The notes: a model not told the origin generated them from the sequence alone. A stretch of 64,000 nucleotides of DNA from Devosia sp. 67-54 (GCF_001899075.1 NZ_MKVA01000005.1:744001-808000); one strand, 5' to 3'. Counted from the stretch's first letter, positions 17,650 to 28,703 are shown. Made by a program: numbers and translations.

Positions 17650-18470
17650 TGCCCCGACGGCTGACCCTCATCGCAGGGTCGGGAGCGCTTGCGCCGCTGA
17701 TGGCCGAGGCCGCGCGGCGCCATGGCGATACGTTGCAGGTCATCGATCTGGTCGGCCGCACCGACCTCGAGGGCGATCGCGTCGAGCACATTCCGCTGGC
17801 CGAGGCGCCGCGCCTGATCGCGGCGGTCCGCAGCTTTCCGACCACCCATCTGGTGCTCGCCGGCGCCGTCCACATTTCCGACGCCGAGCGCGAGGGCATC
17901 GCCGGCGCCTTCGGCCTGGCCGGGCAGGTGGCGCGCATCGCCGGCGATGTCGGGCTCGCCGGCATGATCCAGCTCTACTGCAGGATGAACCGCATCAGGC
18001 TGATCGGCGCGCACGAGATCGCGCCCGACCTGCTGGCGCCGGAGGGCCACATCGCCGGCCCGCCGCTCGAGCCGGGGCTCGCCGCGCCGGCGGCGGCCGC
18101 GCTGGCCGCGGCGCGCGCCATCGGCACCATCGATCTCGGCCAGACCGTGGTCGTCTCCGGCACCCGGCCGGTCGCCGCCGAGGACGCCGGCGGCACTGAT
18201 GCGCTGCTCGTTCGCGCGGCCGAACTGCGCCGGCAGGGGCTGGTCGGCAATGCCGGCGCGCCGCTGATCCTCGCCAAGGCGCGCAAGCCGAAGCAGCCGA
18301 GCTTCGTCGACCTGCCGACCATCGGCGCCGAGACCGTCGCCAACGCCGCCGCCGCCGGCATTTCGGTGATCGTCGTCGAAGCCCGCGGCACGCTGCTGAT
18401 GGACCGGCCGGGCCTCGCCCGTGCCGCCGCGGCACATGGCATCGCTATCGTCGGCCTGCGCCATGGTTGA
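17649..18470 (+). CDS. lpxI: UDP-2,3-diacylglucosamine diphosphatase LpxI
   Basis: Hydrolyses UDP-2,3-diacylglucosamine to lipid X. Alphaproteobacteria use LpxI in place of LpxH. The protein is 273 residues. It begins LTLIAGSGALAPLMAEAARR, and the C-terminal domain holds FVDLPTIGAETVANAAAAGI followed by SVIVVEARGTLLMD, both typical of the former DUF1009 family. The start overlaps lpxA by one base, and the end overlaps lpxB by eight bases. Confidence 0.95.
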   Translation: MPRRLTLIAGSGALAPLMAEAARRHGDTLQVIDLVGRTDLEGDRVEHIPLAEAPRLIAAVRSFPTTHLVLAGAVHISDAEREGIAGAFGLAGQVARIAGDVGLAGMIQLYCRMNRIRLIGAHEIAPDLLAPEGHIAGPPLEPGLAAPAAAALAAARAIGTIDLGQTVVVSGTRPVAAEDAGGTDALLVRAAELRRQGLVGNAGAPLILAKARKPKQPSFVDLPTIGAETVANAAAAGISVIVVEARGTLLMDRPGLARAAAAHGIAIVGLRHG

Positions 18471-19674
18471 TCCGGTCCGCCTGTTCATCCTCGCCGGCGA
18501 GCCGTCGGGCGACCGCATCGGCGCCGATCTGGTGCGCCGGCTGCGCATCAGCCGGCCGGTGACGCTGCTCGGCGTCGGCGGCGAGGGCCTGGTCGGGGAG
18601 GGGCTCAAATCGCTGTTCCCCATGTCCGACCTTTCGGTCATGGGCCTGCAGGACGTGCTGAAGCGCGCGCCGCTGCTGCTCTGGCGCATCCGCCAGACGG
18701 TCCGCGCCATCCTCGCCGCCGAGCCCGACCTCGTGGTGCTCATCGACTCGCAGGTGTTCTGCCAGACCGTCGCCGAGCAGTTGCGCAAGCGCGGCTATGC
18801 CGGCCGCATCCTGCTCTATGTCGCGCCCAGCGTCTGGGCCTGGAAGCCGGAGCGCGCGCCGCTGCTGAAGCCGCTCTACGACGAGGTGCTGGCGGTGCTG
18901 CCGTTCGAGCCGGCGGTGATGAAGCGGCTCGACGGGCCGCCCGCCACCTATGTCGGCCATCCCGCGCTCGAGCATACGCTGCTGCGCGCCACCCAGCCCG
19001 GGCGCGGCCCGCTGCTGCTGCTGCCCGGCAGCCGGCGCGGCGAGCTGCGGCGGCATCTGCCGCTGATGGAAGAGATGACGCTGGCGCTGAAGCGGCACCC
19101 GCGGATCACCGATTTCGTGCTGCCGACGCCGCGCCACGAGGAGGAATTCGTGCTCGACGCGGTGCGTGCCTGGGACGTGCCGGTGTTCGTCACCAGCGCC
19201 TCGGCGCGCAAATGGCAGGCGTTCCGCGAGGCCGTCGCGGCGGTCGCCGTCACCGGCACGGTGACGCTGGAGCTGGCGCTGTCGGGCGTGCCGATGGTCA
19301 CCACCTACGTCGCCGACCGGGCGCAATGGAGCCGCGCCAGCAAGGCGAGGCTCCGCTTCGCCTCGCTGCCCAACATCCTGGTCGGGGACGAATTGGTGCC
19401 CGAGCTGCTCGGGCCGCAGCGCCGCTCCGGCGAGGTGCTGGCGGCGCTCGAGGCGCTGCTCGCCGACGAGGCGGCGCTCGCCCGCCAGCGCGAGGGCTTC
19501 GCCCGCATCCGCGCCGGCATGGAAAAAGGGGCGCCCGAGGCGCCCCGCACCGATCCCGCCGAGCGGGTGCTGGCGCACCTGCCGGCCGTGCCGGGCGGCA
19601 AGGCGGTCCCCAGTCAGCCCGCAGCGGCGGCGAGCGCCGGCTCCTCCCCGCAAGGGGCAGGGGAGCCCGACTGA
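18463..19674 (+). CDS. lpxB: Lipid-A-disaccharide synthase
   Basis: A GT19 glycosyltransferase that joins lipid X and UDP-diacylglucosamine. It starts MVDPVRLFILAGEPSGDRIG with the usual AGEPSGD motif, and carries YVAPSVWAWKPERA and a C-terminal nucleotide-binding half (VTGTVTLELALSGVPMVT). The full length is 403 residues. The last ~20 residues (after PAVPGGKA, ending in a Ser/Gly/Ala-rich stretch) are encoded by a palindromic repeat arm and look like an acquired extension. The ATG at 18463 lies inside the lpxI end. Confidence 0.96.
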   Translation: MVDPVRLFILAGEPSGDRIGADLVRRLRISRPVTLLGVGGEGLVGEGLKSLFPMSDLSVMGLQDVLKRAPLLLWRIRQTVRAILAAEPDLVVLIDSQVFCQTVAEQLRKRGYAGRILLYVAPSVWAWKPERAPLLKPLYDEVLAVLPFEPAVMKRLDGPPATYVGHPALEHTLLRATQPGRGPLLLLPGSRRGELRRHLPLMEEMTLALKRHPRITDFVLPTPRHEEEFVLDAVRAWDVPVFVTSASARKWQAFREAVAAVAVTGTVTLELALSGVPMVTTYVADRAQWSRASKARLRFASLPNILVGDELVPELLGPQRRSGEVLAALEALLADEAALARQREGFARIRAGMEKGAPEAPRTDPAERVLAHLPAVPGGKAVPSQPAAAASAGSSPQGAGEPD

Positions 19675-19725
19675 AACGCCGATGCCTGCGGCTCCATCGC
19701 CCCCCCTCCCCCTTGCGGGGAGGGG
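19643..19725. repeat. Inverted-repeat element at the 3' end of lpxB
   Basis: Left arm about 19643-19664 (CTCCCCGCAAGGGG core) and right arm about 19702-19725 (CCCCCTTGCGGGGAGG core) are inverted copies of each other with a few mismatches, separated by about 38 bp. This type of palindrome is common as a dispersed element in related genomes. It reaches into the lpxB coding end and could act as a terminator for lpxB or for the converging gltA. Confidence 0.6.
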
Positions 19726-19772
19726 CTGGGGGTGGAGGCAAAACCACCCGGCTCCGTCGTCTCGTAAGACTC

Positions 19773-21062
<1,290 letters not shown>

Positions 21063-21207
21063 GGGGTGCTCTCCTTGTGGGCCATCGGCCTCGCGGACAG
21101 CAAGATCATGGCCAGATGCGGTCGGATGCTTATGGGCTCAGCCCTAGACCATTTGCCCTGTTTCTGCAACCGATGGGTGAATAGCACTGACCTATTAGGA
21201 TGCGGAT

Positions 21208-22638
21208 TCAGGCGTTCGCCTGATCACCAATTCGTGCAAGACTCTCGGCCTTGCCGATCAGCACCATGACCTCGAAAATCCCCGGCGACACGGTGCGTCC
21301 GGTGAGGGCCACGCGCAGCGGCTGCGCCACCTTGCCGAGCTTCAGCCCGCGGCCTTCGGCGAAGGCACGGATGGCGCCATCGATCGCCGGCACGCTCCAG
21401 TCGGAAAGCTCCTCTAGAACGGCCTTCGCGCCGGCCAGCATGCCGCGCGTCTCGGCGGTGAGCTGCTCGGCGGCGGTAGCATCGACCGCGATCGGCCGCA
21501 CCGCATAGATGAACTGCGCCAGATCGATCAGCTCCAGCACGGTCTTGGCGCGCGGCTGCAGCTCGGGCAGGGCGGCCAGCACCGTCGCCTTGTTGGCCGT
21601 GAGGCCGGCGTGGTCGGTGGTGCGGCCGATCTCGTTGGCCGTGTCCACCATCACCCCATAGAGATAGTCGGGGCTGGCGGCGCGGATGTAGTGGCCGTTG
21701 ACGTTCTCGAGCTTGACGAAGTCGAAGCGCGCCGCGCCCTTGTTCAGCCCCTCGAGCGAGAACCATTCGATCATCTGCTCGATCGAGAACAGCTCGTCGT
21801 CGCCATGGCTCCAGCCGAGCCGCGCCAGATAGTTGAGCATGGCCTCGGGCAGATAGCCCATCTGCCGGTAGGCGCCGACGCCCAGCGCGCCGTGGCGCTT
21901 CGAAAGCTTGGCGCCGTCGGGCCCGTGGATCAGCGGGATGTGCGCCATCTCCGGCACGTCCCAGCCCATGCCGTTGTAGATGATGATCTGCCGCGCCGCG
22001 TTGGTCAGGTGGTCGTCGCCGCGGATGATGTGGGTCACGCCCATGTCGTGGTCGTCCACCACCACGGCCAGCATGTAGGTCGGCGTGCCGTCCGAGCGCA
22101 GGATGATGAAATCGTCGAGGTTCTCGGTCTTGAACACCACCTCGCCCTGCACGTGGTCGTTGACCACGATCTCGCCGGTCAGCGGCGCCTTGATGCGGAT
22201 CACCGGCGCCACGCCCTCCGGCGCCTCCGACGGGTCGCGGTCGCGCCACATGCCGTTGTAGCGCGGCGGCAGGCCCTTGGCCCGCGCCGTCTCGCGCATC
22301 TCGGCCAGCTCCTCGGGCGAGCAGTAGCAATAATACGCCTGGCCGCGGGCCAGCAGCTCGCGGGCGATCTCGGCATGGCGGGCGGCGCGCGAGAACTGCA
22401 GCGTCGGCGGGCCGTCCCATTCGAGGCCGAGCCAGGTCAGCCCGTCATAGATCGCCTGCACCGCCGCCTCGGTCGAGCGCTCGCGGTCGGTGTCCTCGAT
22501 GCGCAGCAGGAACTGGCCGCCGGTATGTCGCGCATAGGCCCACGAGAACAGCGCCGTGCGGGCGCTGCCGATGTGCAGGTAGCCGGTCGGCGAGGGGGCG
22601 AAGCGGGTAACGACGGTCTTGCTGGCAGGCTGGGGCAT
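21208..22638 (-). CDS. gltX: Glutamate-tRNA ligase
   Basis: A class I aminoacyl-tRNA synthetase of 476 residues. The HIGH-type motif appears as [20 protein letters not shown] near the N-terminus and the KMSKS-type motif as [15 protein letters not shown] zinc-like Cys region ([10 protein letters not shown]) lies near residue 110. The ATG at 22638 is chosen because the family begins right before [11 protein letters not shown] and AAGGAC precedes it; the longer open frame upstream runs antisense through comEC. It is divergent from comEC with a 69-bp shared region. Confidence 0.96.
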   Translation of the reverse strand: MPQPASKTVVTRFAPSPTGYLHIGSARTALFSWAYARHTGGQFLLRIEDTDRERSTEAAVQAIYDGLTWLGLEWDGPPTLQFSRAARHAEIARELLARGQAYYCYCSPEELAEMRETARAKGLPPRYNGMWRDRDPSEAPEGVAPVIRIKAPLTGEIVVNDHVQGEVVFKTENLDDFIILRSDGTPTYMLAVVVDDHDMGVTHIIRGDDHLTNAARQIIIYNGMGWDVPEMAHIPLIHGPDGAKLSKRHGALGVGAYRQMGYLPEAMLNYLARLGWSHGDDELFSIEQMIEWFSLEGLNKGAARFDFVKLENVNGHYIRAASPDYLYGVMVDTANEIGRTTDHAGLTANKATVLAALPELQPRAKTVLELIDLAQFIYAVRPIAVDATAAEQLTAETRGMLAGAKAVLEELSDWSVPAIDGAIRAFAEGRGLKLGKVAQPLRVALTGRTVSPGIFEVMVLIGKAESLARIGDQANA

Positions 22639-22707
22639 GGAGGTCCTTGGCGGGAATGCGGCGCCGTGTGTAGCATGGCCCCCGGGGATCGCAAGGGCGG
22701 GGGGCTC

Positions 22708-24831
22708 ATGGCGGAAACCCTGGAAATCGGCGGTCCCGAGCTTCAGGCGCGACCGTTGCGGCCGGCGCCGCCGGCCCCCGTGCCGCCTGTTGTTGCGCCG
22801 CCGCGCCGCCGCTTCAAGGGCCTCGCCGCGAGCACGATTGTCGCACTCGACGAGCGCCGGCTGTTCGTGCTGCTGCCCTTCGCCATGATCGGCGGGCTCA
22901 TCGCCGGCCTGGTGCTGCCGCCGATGCATCCCTATGCGCTGGCCGCCGGCGCCGGCGGGCTGGCGCTGCTGCTCGCGGCGGCGTTCGCGTCGCTGGCGCG
23001 GATGCGCGTCGCGGTGCTGCTGGCGGCGGCGTGGGCCGGCCTCTGCCTGCTGCCGCTGCACGGCGCGCTGTTCGGCACCGCCATGCTGGCGCGTCCGGCC
23101 TATGGCGACTACCGGGCGCAGGTCGACGAGATCGTCAGCGAGACGGCCAGCGAGCATCGCGTCATCGTCTCATCGATCGCGCCCACCGGCAGCGACCGCG
23201 CGCTGCCCATCCGCCGCGCCCGGGTGCTGGTGAAGGGCGGGCCGGATCTGGCGCCGGGCGACGTCATCGCCGGCAAATTCCGCTTCGCCCCGGTGCCGGG
23301 GCCGGTCTATCCGGGCGGCTTCGACACGCAGTTCCACGCCTATTTCGATGGGGTCGGCGCCTATGGCAGCACCATCCATCCGCCGACCCTGCTGTCGTCG
23401 GGCAGCGCCACCTCGCCGGCGCACGCGCTCGACGCCATCCGCCGCGGCATCTCGGCGCGCATCGATGCGGTGCTGCCCGAGCCCGCCGCCGGCGTCGCCC
23501 GCGCCATCATCAATGGCGACCAGAGTGCGGTGACCGACGCCGCCCGCACCACCATGGCGACCGCCGGCATCGCGCACGTGCTGTCGGTCTCGGGCCTGCA
23601 TCTCAGCATCGTCGCGGGCGGCGTGTTCTGGGTGCTGCGGCTGCTGCTCGGCAGCTTCGAGGGCCTCGCCCGGCGCATTTCGGTGAAGCGCTTCGCGGCC
23701 TGCGGCGGCATGGCTGCGGCGGTGTTCTACTACGGCATTTCGGGCGGCAACGTCGCCGCCCTGCGCTCGACGCTGATGATCCTCCTGGTCTTCGGCGCCG
23801 TGCTGTTCGGCCGCCGGGCGCTGACCATGCGCAACGTCGCCATCGCCGGCATCATCGTCGTCGCCACCGATCCGGCCAGCGTGTTCCGGCCGAGCTTCCA
23901 GCTCAGCTTCGCCGCCGTGGTGGCGCTGATCGGCGCCTATGAGAGCATTCGCTCGTCGCGCCACCGCGATGCCGGCGTGCTGGCGCATGCCGCCGGCTAC
24001 GTCAAAGGCATCGTCATCACCAGCCTCGTCGCCGGCGCCGCGACGCTGCTGTTTTCGATCTACCATTTCCAGCAGACCTCGCCGCTGGGCGTCGTCGGCA
24101 ATCTCCTGACGTTGCCGCTCGTCGGCTTCGTGATGATGCCGGCGGCGGTGCTCGCCGTGCTGGCGATGCCGTTCGGGCTCGACGCGCCGCTGCTCGACGC
24201 CATGGGCTGGTCGATCGAGCGCATGCTCGACATGGCCGGGCTGGTGGCCGGCTGGAGCGCGCATCTGCGGGCGACGCCGCTGCTCACCCCGTGGGCGCTG
24301 GCGATCGGGCTCGCGGCGCTCGCCTGGTTCGCCTTCTTCAAGGACCGCTGGCGCCTCGCCGGACCGGCGCTCGCCGTGCCGCTGGTGGTGCTGTTCGCCG
24401 TCGACCGGCCGCCGGACGTGCTGGTCTCCGACACCACGCAGGCGCTCGCCGTCCGCGGCGGCAACGGCCTCGAGCTCGGCGACGGCAAGGCGAAAAGCTT
24501 CGCCCTCGACGTCTGGCGCGCGACCTATGACGACCCGATCGCGACGCCGGCGGCGCTCAGCTGCGATTCCATCGCCTGCATCGGCGACAGCGCCGTCGGC
24601 TTCAGCTACGCCATCATCGACGATCCGGCCGGCTTCGCCGACGAATGCGGCCGCGCCGATCTGATCGTCGCCCGTATCGCCGCCCCGACCTGGTGCACCG
24701 CCGGCACCGTCATCGATCCGCCGGAACTGCTGGCGCACGGCGTCCACTGGCTGCGCTGGGATGCCGGGCGGAAAGCGTTCGAGGTGCGGCCGGCGATCGC
24801 GGCGCTCGACCGCCCCTGGCGGGTGCCGTGA
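22708..24831 (+). CDS. comEC: ComEC/Rec2 family DNA-uptake channel protein
   Basis: A polytopic inner-membrane protein related to the competence DNA channel, 707 residues. Hydrophobic spans lie at about residues 50-130, an OB-like periplasmic domain at about 130-230, and the competence core at about 270-560 ([20 protein letters not shown] and [20 protein letters not shown]). The C-terminal part lacks the metal-ligand pattern of the beta-lactamase domain, as in many alphaproteobacterial versions. An upstream in-frame ATG at 22675 is an alternative start. Whether the cell is naturally competent cannot be told. Confidence 0.9.
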   Translation: MAETLEIGGPELQARPLRPAPPAPVPPVVAPPRRRFKGLAASTIVALDERRLFVLLPFAMIGGLIAGLVLPPMHPYALAAGAGGLALLLAAAFASLARMRVAVLLAAAWAGLCLLPLHGALFGTAMLARPAYGDYRAQVDEIVSETASEHRVIVSSIAPTGSDRALPIRRARVLVKGGPDLAPGDVIAGKFRFAPVPGPVYPGGFDTQFHAYFDGVGAYGSTIHPPTLLSSGSATSPAHALDAIRRGISARIDAVLPEPAAGVARAIINGDQSAVTDAARTTMATAGIAHVLSVSGLHLSIVAGGVFWVLRLLLGSFEGLARRISVKRFAACGGMAAAVFYYGISGGNVAALRSTLMILLVFGAVLFGRRALTMRNVAIAGIIVVATDPASVFRPSFQLSFAAVVALIGAYESIRSSRHRDAGVLAHAAGYVKGIVITSLVAGAATLLFSIYHFQQTSPLGVVGNLLTLPLVGFVMMPAAVLAVLAMPFGLDAPLLDAMGWSIERMLDMAGLVAGWSAHLRATPLLTPWALAIGLAALAWFAFFKDRWRLAGPALAVPLVVLFAVDRPPDVLVSDTTQALAVRGGNGLELGDGKAKSFALDVWRATYDDPIATPAALSCDSIACIGDSAVGFSYAIIDDPAGFADECGRADLIVARIAAPTWCTAGTVIDPPELLAHGVHWLRWDAGRKAFEVRPAIAALDRPWRVP

Positions 24832-24834
24832 GGC

Positions 24835-25713
24835 TCAGATCCTGACGAGGTTCTCGGGCAGGCCGGGCACGTCCACATCGATGGCGAAGACGCCGCCGGC
24901 CAGCGGTTCGGCCGCCAGCTCCTCGGCCGTCAGCCCGTCGCGCGCCGAGGTGATGTAGAGCGTCTTCAGCTCCTTGCCGCCGAAGGCGGGGCAGGTGGGG
25001 CGGCTCACCGGCACCCTGACCACGCGGTCGACGCTGCCGTCCGGGGCGAAGCGGATGACGCTGCCGGCGCCCCATTGCGCGTTCCACACATAGCCGGCGG
25101 CATCCACCACGGCGCCGTCGGGTTCGGCCGGCGGCTCGACGCGGGCGAAATCCTGCCACGCCCCGCTCGGCAGGCCGGTGTCCCGGTCGATCGCCACCTT
25201 GCGGAGGGTGCGGGTGGCGCTGTCGGTGAAATAGGCGGTGCCGCCATCGGGCGAAAAACAGGTGGCGTTGGGGATGTGCAGGTCGCCGAGCAGCCTGGTC
25301 ACCGCGCCGTCGCGCACCGAATAGAGCGCGCCGGCCGCCACCTTGCCCGGGTCCTTGAGCCCCATGGTGCCGATCCAGAAGGCGCCGGAGGGCCCGACGC
25401 GCCCGTCATTGGAGCGCACGCCGGTGCTGCCAGGATCGAGCGGCACCAGCAATTCGCGCGCATCCGTCGACAGGTTCAGCTTGAAGATGCCGGCCGCCGA
25501 GGCGATGGCGAGGTTGTCGGCGTCGATCACCCCCGCCGCCGTCACCGTCGCCTCGAAGGTGAAGCGGTCGACCATGATGCCGCCGGCGGTCGCCGAGAAC
25601 AGCGTCTTGTTGAGGATGTCGAACCAGAACAGGCGTTCGACCAGCGGATGCCAGAAAATGCCTTCGCCCAGTTCGCACCGGCTGTCGATGAACAGCTCCG
25701 CCGTGTCCGTCAT
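24835..25713 (-). CDS. SMP-30/gluconolactonase family protein, probable galactonolactonase
   Basis: A six-bladed beta-propeller lactonase of 292 residues with the metal-site features of the family: CELGEGIFWHPLVERLFWFD at the start, VRSNDGRVGPSGAFWIGTM, HIPNATCFSPDGGTAYFTDS, and PDGAVVDAAGYVWNAQWGA. Family members open sugar-acid lactones. Its four-base overlap with the 2-dehydro-3-deoxy-6-phosphogalactonate aldolase gene suggests it acts on galactono- or arabinono-lactone in the same route. Specificity is inferred from context only. Confidence 0.85.
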   Translation of the reverse strand: MTDTAELFIDSRCELGEGIFWHPLVERLFWFDILNKTLFSATAGGIMVDRFTFEATVTAAGVIDADNLAIASAAGIFKLNLSTDARELLVPLDPGSTGVRSNDGRVGPSGAFWIGTMGLKDPGKVAAGALYSVRDGAVTRLLGDLHIPNATCFSPDGGTAYFTDSATRTLRKVAIDRDTGLPSGAWQDFARVEPPAEPDGAVVDAAGYVWNAQWGAGSVIRFAPDGSVDRVVRVPVSRPTCPAFGGKELKTLYITSARDGLTAEELAAEPLAGGVFAIDVDVPGLPENLVRI

Positions 25714-26318
25714 GTGGTCTTGCCCCCGTCATAGGCCGCCACTGCCGCGCGCGCCCGCTTGCCGATCTCGTCCAGGCTCATGCCCGGCTTGAAGATATAG
25801 CTGCCCAGCCCGAAGCCGGCACAGCCCGCCTCGAAATACTCCCGGAAATTGTCGGGGTTGGCGCCGCCCACCGCATAGAGCGGCATATCCTTGGGCAGCA
25901 CCGCCCGCATCGCCTTGATGCCCCTGGTGCCCAGCACCTCGGCCGGGAAGAATTTGAGTCCGGTGGCGCCGGCGCGGATGGCGCGGAAGGCGTCGGTCGG
26001 GGTGAACACGCCGGGATAGGACTTCATGCCGAGCGCCCGGGTGCGCTGGATCACCGCCTCGTTGGTGTCGGGCGAAACGATCAACTGGCCGCCCGCCGCC
26101 TTCACCGCCTCGGCGTCCTCCACCGTCAGCACCGTGCCGGCGCCGATCTCGGCGCGGCCGGCGAAGCTGCGCGCGGCATTGGCGATCGACACCAGCGGGT
26201 CGGGCGAATTGAGCGGAATCTCGATGATGCCGATGCCGGCGGCGAGCAGCACCTCGCACACGGCGTTGGCTTCGGCCGGCGTCACGCCCCTCAGGATGGC
26301 GATGATCTGGCGGGTCAT
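25710..26318 (-). CDS. dgoA: 2-dehydro-3-deoxy-6-phosphogalactonate aldolase
   Basis: A KDPGal aldolase of 202 residues that splits KDPGal into pyruvate and glyceraldehyde-3-phosphate (DeLey-Doudoroff pathway). It opens IIAILRGVTPAEANAVCEVL. The Schiff-base Lys is in ATGLKFFPAEVLG, and the phosphate loop is YAVGGANPDNFREYFEAG. Overlaps of four bases with dgoK upstream and the lactonase downstream indicate one operon. KDPG aldolase (Eda) is the closest alternative, but the partner kinase favours KDPGal. Confidence 0.9.
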   Translation of the reverse strand: MTRQIIAILRGVTPAEANAVCEVLLAAGIGIIEIPLNSPDPLVSIANAARSFAGRAEIGAGTVLTVEDAEAVKAAGGQLIVSPDTNEAVIQRTRALGMKSYPGVFTPTDAFRAIRAGATGLKFFPAEVLGTRGIKAMRAVLPKDMPLYAVGGANPDNFREYFEAGCAGFGLGSYIFKPGMSLDEIGKRARAAVAAYDGGKTT

Positions 26319-27220
26319 TGGGCGCGAGCCTCCTTCAGTCCGGCGATGGTGGCGTCGGCGGCGTCGAGCGCAAAGCTCTGGACGCCGATGCGGGCGAGCG
26401 CGGTGCCGTAGAGCGTGGCAAAGCGCGCCGAGCCGATGAGCGGCACCGGCTCGGGCCCCAGCCAGTCGCGGTGCCCGCCGATCTCGGCGCCGACCAGCAG
26501 CCCCGAGAGGTAGCCCGAGCACCAGTCGGCGCCCTTGCCCGACAGCAGCCCCGCGGCGCGGGTGCGGAAGATCAGCGCGCTCAGCAATTCCGGCTGCGCC
26601 AGCCCCGCCGCCATGCCGTCGGCGATGCCCGCCTCGATCTCGGCGCCGTCGACGTCGCCCGCGAACGAATGCCTCAGCACCGAATGCTGCGACAGCACCT
26701 CGTAGAGCTCGCCGGTCATCGCCGAGGAAAAGCGCACGATCCGGCCGCCGCGAATCTCGACCCATTTCGAATGCGTGCCCGGCAGGATGGCGACGCCCTC
26801 GAAGCCCGGCCGCAGCCCCAATAGGCCGAGCAGCTGCGTTTCCTCGCCGCGCATCACGTCCTCGTAACCGGCCTGCCGCTGGCAGACGCCGGGCAGGATG
26901 CGGACGCGGAAGCGCGCGTCGGCGCCCTCGGGCGACACCGCACGCGACAGCAATTGGTGCAGGTCCGCGGGCGTCTCGAAATACGGGGCCTCGAGCCAGC
27001 CCTGCCGCGCCCCCGCCATGCCGCAGACCACGACGTCGACCGTGCCGGCGACCTTGTCGCCGATCAGCTCATCGAGCACCGCGGGGTAGTCGGCGCGGCC
27101 GATCTTGCCCATGCCCTTGTCGGCGCCGACCGCGAAGGCCTGTCCGCCATCGGCGGCGATGCCCCAGGCCCGCACGTTCGAGGTGCCCCAGTCGACCGCC
27201 ACCCACTCTGCTTCTGCCAC
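26315..27220 (-). CDS. dgoK: 2-dehydro-3-deoxygalactonokinase
   Basis: Phosphorylates 2-keto-3-deoxygalactonate. The protein has 301 residues with the family start WVAVDWGTSNVRAWGIAADG, the conserved VVVCGMAGARQGWLEAPYF, and ILPGTHSKWVEIRGGRIVRF in the middle. It is the first gene of the dgoK-dgoA-lactonase operon. No galactonate dehydratase, transporter or regulator gene is next to it, so the cassette is incomplete here. Confidence 0.93.
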   Translation of the reverse strand: MAEAEWVAVDWGTSNVRAWGIAADGGQAFAVGADKGMGKIGRADYPAVLDELIGDKVAGTVDVVVCGMAGARQGWLEAPYFETPADLHQLLSRAVSPEGADARFRVRILPGVCQRQAGYEDVMRGEETQLLGLLGLRPGFEGVAILPGTHSKWVEIRGGRIVRFSSAMTGELYEVLSQHSVLRHSFAGDVDGAEIEAGIADGMAAGLAQPELLSALIFRTRAAGLLSGKGADWCSGYLSGLLVGAEIGGHRDWLGPEPVPLIGSARFATLYGTALARIGVQSFALDAADATIAGLKEARAQ

Positions 27221-27250
27221 CGTCCGACTCCGCCAAAACGCGGCGCGACC

Positions 27251-27320
27251 CTAGAGCGTTTCCAGGAAAAGTGGCAATGGTTTTCCGGTCCGGAAACACG
27301 CCAGAACAAAGGCTTAGAGC
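27251..27320. repeat. Dispersed Rhizobiales-type palindromic element
   Basis: The stretch runs from CTAGAGCGTTTCCAGGAAAA through GGTTTTCCGGTCCGGAAAC to a closing TTAGAGC. It has the look of the AGAGCGTTTCC...GGTTTTCC...GGAAAC intergenic repeat frequent in Hyphomicrobiales genomes; this match is from memory. The 217-bp gap between dgoK and lexA contains nothing else that I can name. Confidence 0.55.
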
Positions 27321-27437
27321 AGATCGCCGAGGCAATGGACCGGCGATCCGCTGCACCTTCAGCAGGCAGGCAAGCAGGACCGGCGGGCGAAAAACCTGCC
27401 GAAAATCAAACGCCCGCGGCGCGCGTAGTCGCCAGGC

Positions 27438-28163
27438 TCAGTATTTGCGCAGCAGGCCGACCAGCCGGCCCTGCACCTTCACCCGGTCGGGCGGGAAGAT
27501 GCGCGTCTCGTAGGCCGGGTTGGCGGCCTCCAGCGCCACCGAATTGCCGCGCCGGCGCAGGCGCTTCAGCGTCGCCTCCTCCTCGTCGACCAGCGCCACG
27601 ATGATCTCGCCGGTCGCCGCGGTATCCTGCTTCTTGATGATCACGGTGTCGCCGTCGAAGATGCCGGCGTCGACCATCGAATCCCCGCGCACTTCGAGCG
27701 CATAATGCTCGCCGCCGGTCAGCATTTCCGGCGGCACCGCGATGGTGTGGCTGTGGCTCTGGATCGCCTCGATCGGGGTGCCGGCGGCGATGCGGCCCAT
27801 CACCGGAATGGAGACCGGACGGCCCGCTTCCGACATGCCCGGCATCGGCGGGGCGCTGCGCGCCGGCGGCGCCGCCACCCGGCCGAGCGTGCCTTCGATG
27901 ACGTTGGGCTCGAAGCGCGCCTTGCGGCCGCCCAGCGACGGGTTCATCGAATCGGGCAGCTTGATCACCTCCAGCGCCCGGGCCCGGTTGGGCAGGCGGC
28001 GGATGAAGCCGCGCTCCTCCAGCGCCGTGATCAGCCGGTGGATACCCGATTTGGAGCGCAGATCCAGCGCGTCCTTCATTTCGTCGAAGGAGGGGGGAAT
28101 GCCGCTCTCCTTCATGCGTTCATGGATGAACATGAGGAGTTCATGCTGCTTGCGCGTGAGCAT
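27438..28163 (-). CDS. lexA: LexA repressor
   Basis: The SOS regulator and self-cleaving serine peptidase, 241 residues. An N-terminal winged helix ([20 protein letters not shown]; recognition region around residues 28-45) is joined by a long Pro/Ala-rich linker to the S24 domain. The Ala127-Gly128 cleavage site lies in RIAAGTP, Ser162 in RGDSMVDAG, and Lys200 in ATLKRLR. Two operators and a consensus-like promoter lie directly upstream, so autoregulation is expected. Confidence 0.97.
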   Translation of the reverse strand: MLTRKQHELLMFIHERMKESGIPPSFDEMKDALDLRSKSGIHRLITALEERGFIRRLPNRARALEVIKLPDSMNPSLGGRKARFEPNVIEGTLGRVAAPPARSAPPMPGMSEAGRPVSIPVMGRIAAGTPIEAIQSHSHTIAVPPEMLTGGEHYALEVRGDSMVDAGIFDGDTVIIKKQDTAATGEIIVALVDEEEATLKRLRRRGNSVALEAANPAYETRIFPPDRVKVQGRLVGLLRKY

Positions 28164-28185
28164 CGGCGGCCCCCTTGGGGAATCA

Positions 28186-28231
28186 GAACAAAGGCTGAAC
28201 GATGTATAGATGTTCCGGCTCTGTTCTGCAA
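28186..28231 (-). promoter_or_regulatory. lexA promoter with two LexA operators
   Basis: Read on the minus strand: TTGCAG (28231-28226), a 17-bp spacer, then TATACA (28208-28203). One operator (GTTC-N7-GTTC, 28212-28226 on the plus strand) overlaps the spacer. A second (GAAC-N7-GAAC, 28186-28200) lies just past the -10 element. Two exact boxes at a consensus-like promoter explain autorepression. Confidence 0.8.
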
Positions 28232-28334
28232 CATCGGGGTAAACAATGGCTTAAGGCGCGGCGCGCGTCGGCCACTGCCGCATCCTGACAGCATGCCGTT
28301 CCAGAACGGCGCTGTTCAGCAAAGGGAGCTTTCC

Positions 28335-28703
28335 ATGCACTTCGCCTCCGTCCGCCTCGTCACCGCCGACATCGACGCCCTCGTCGCCTTCTATTCCCGC
28401 CTCACTGAAACCACGCCCTCCCGCCCGGCGCCGGAATTCGCCGAATTCCGCTTCGGCGCCGCCGCCCTCGCGCTCTCCAGCGAGACGCTGGTGGCGCGCT
28501 TCAACGCCGGCGCGGCGGTGGCGGCCGCCAACCGCTCGGCCATCGTCGAGTTCGAGGTGGCCGACGTCGATGCGGTGCGCACGCGCCTCGGCGACAGCGC
28601 CGACGTCGCCATGCCGCCAACCGACATGCCATGGGGTAACCGCTCGATGCTGCTGCGCGATCCCGACGGCAACGTCGTCAACGTGTTTTCGCGCCCGCGC
28701 TAG
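28335..28703 (+). CDS. VOC (glyoxalase/bleomycin-resistance) family protein
   Basis: A 122-residue single-module vicinal oxygen chelate protein. It begins MHFASVRLVTADIDALVAFY, and the C-terminal strand RSMLLRDPDGNVVNVFSRPR is the usual end of such folds. AAGGGAG precedes the ATG. Members include glyoxalases, dioxygenases and antibiotic-binding proteins, and the substrate cannot be told. It is divergent from lexA, and the LexA boxes lie more than 100 bp upstream, so SOS control is possible but unproven. Confidence 0.85.
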   Translation: MHFASVRLVTADIDALVAFYSRLTETTPSRPAPEFAEFRFGAAALALSSETLVARFNAGAAVAAANRSAIVEFEVADVDAVRTRLGDSADVAMPPTDMPWGNRSMLLRDPDGNVVNVFSRPR

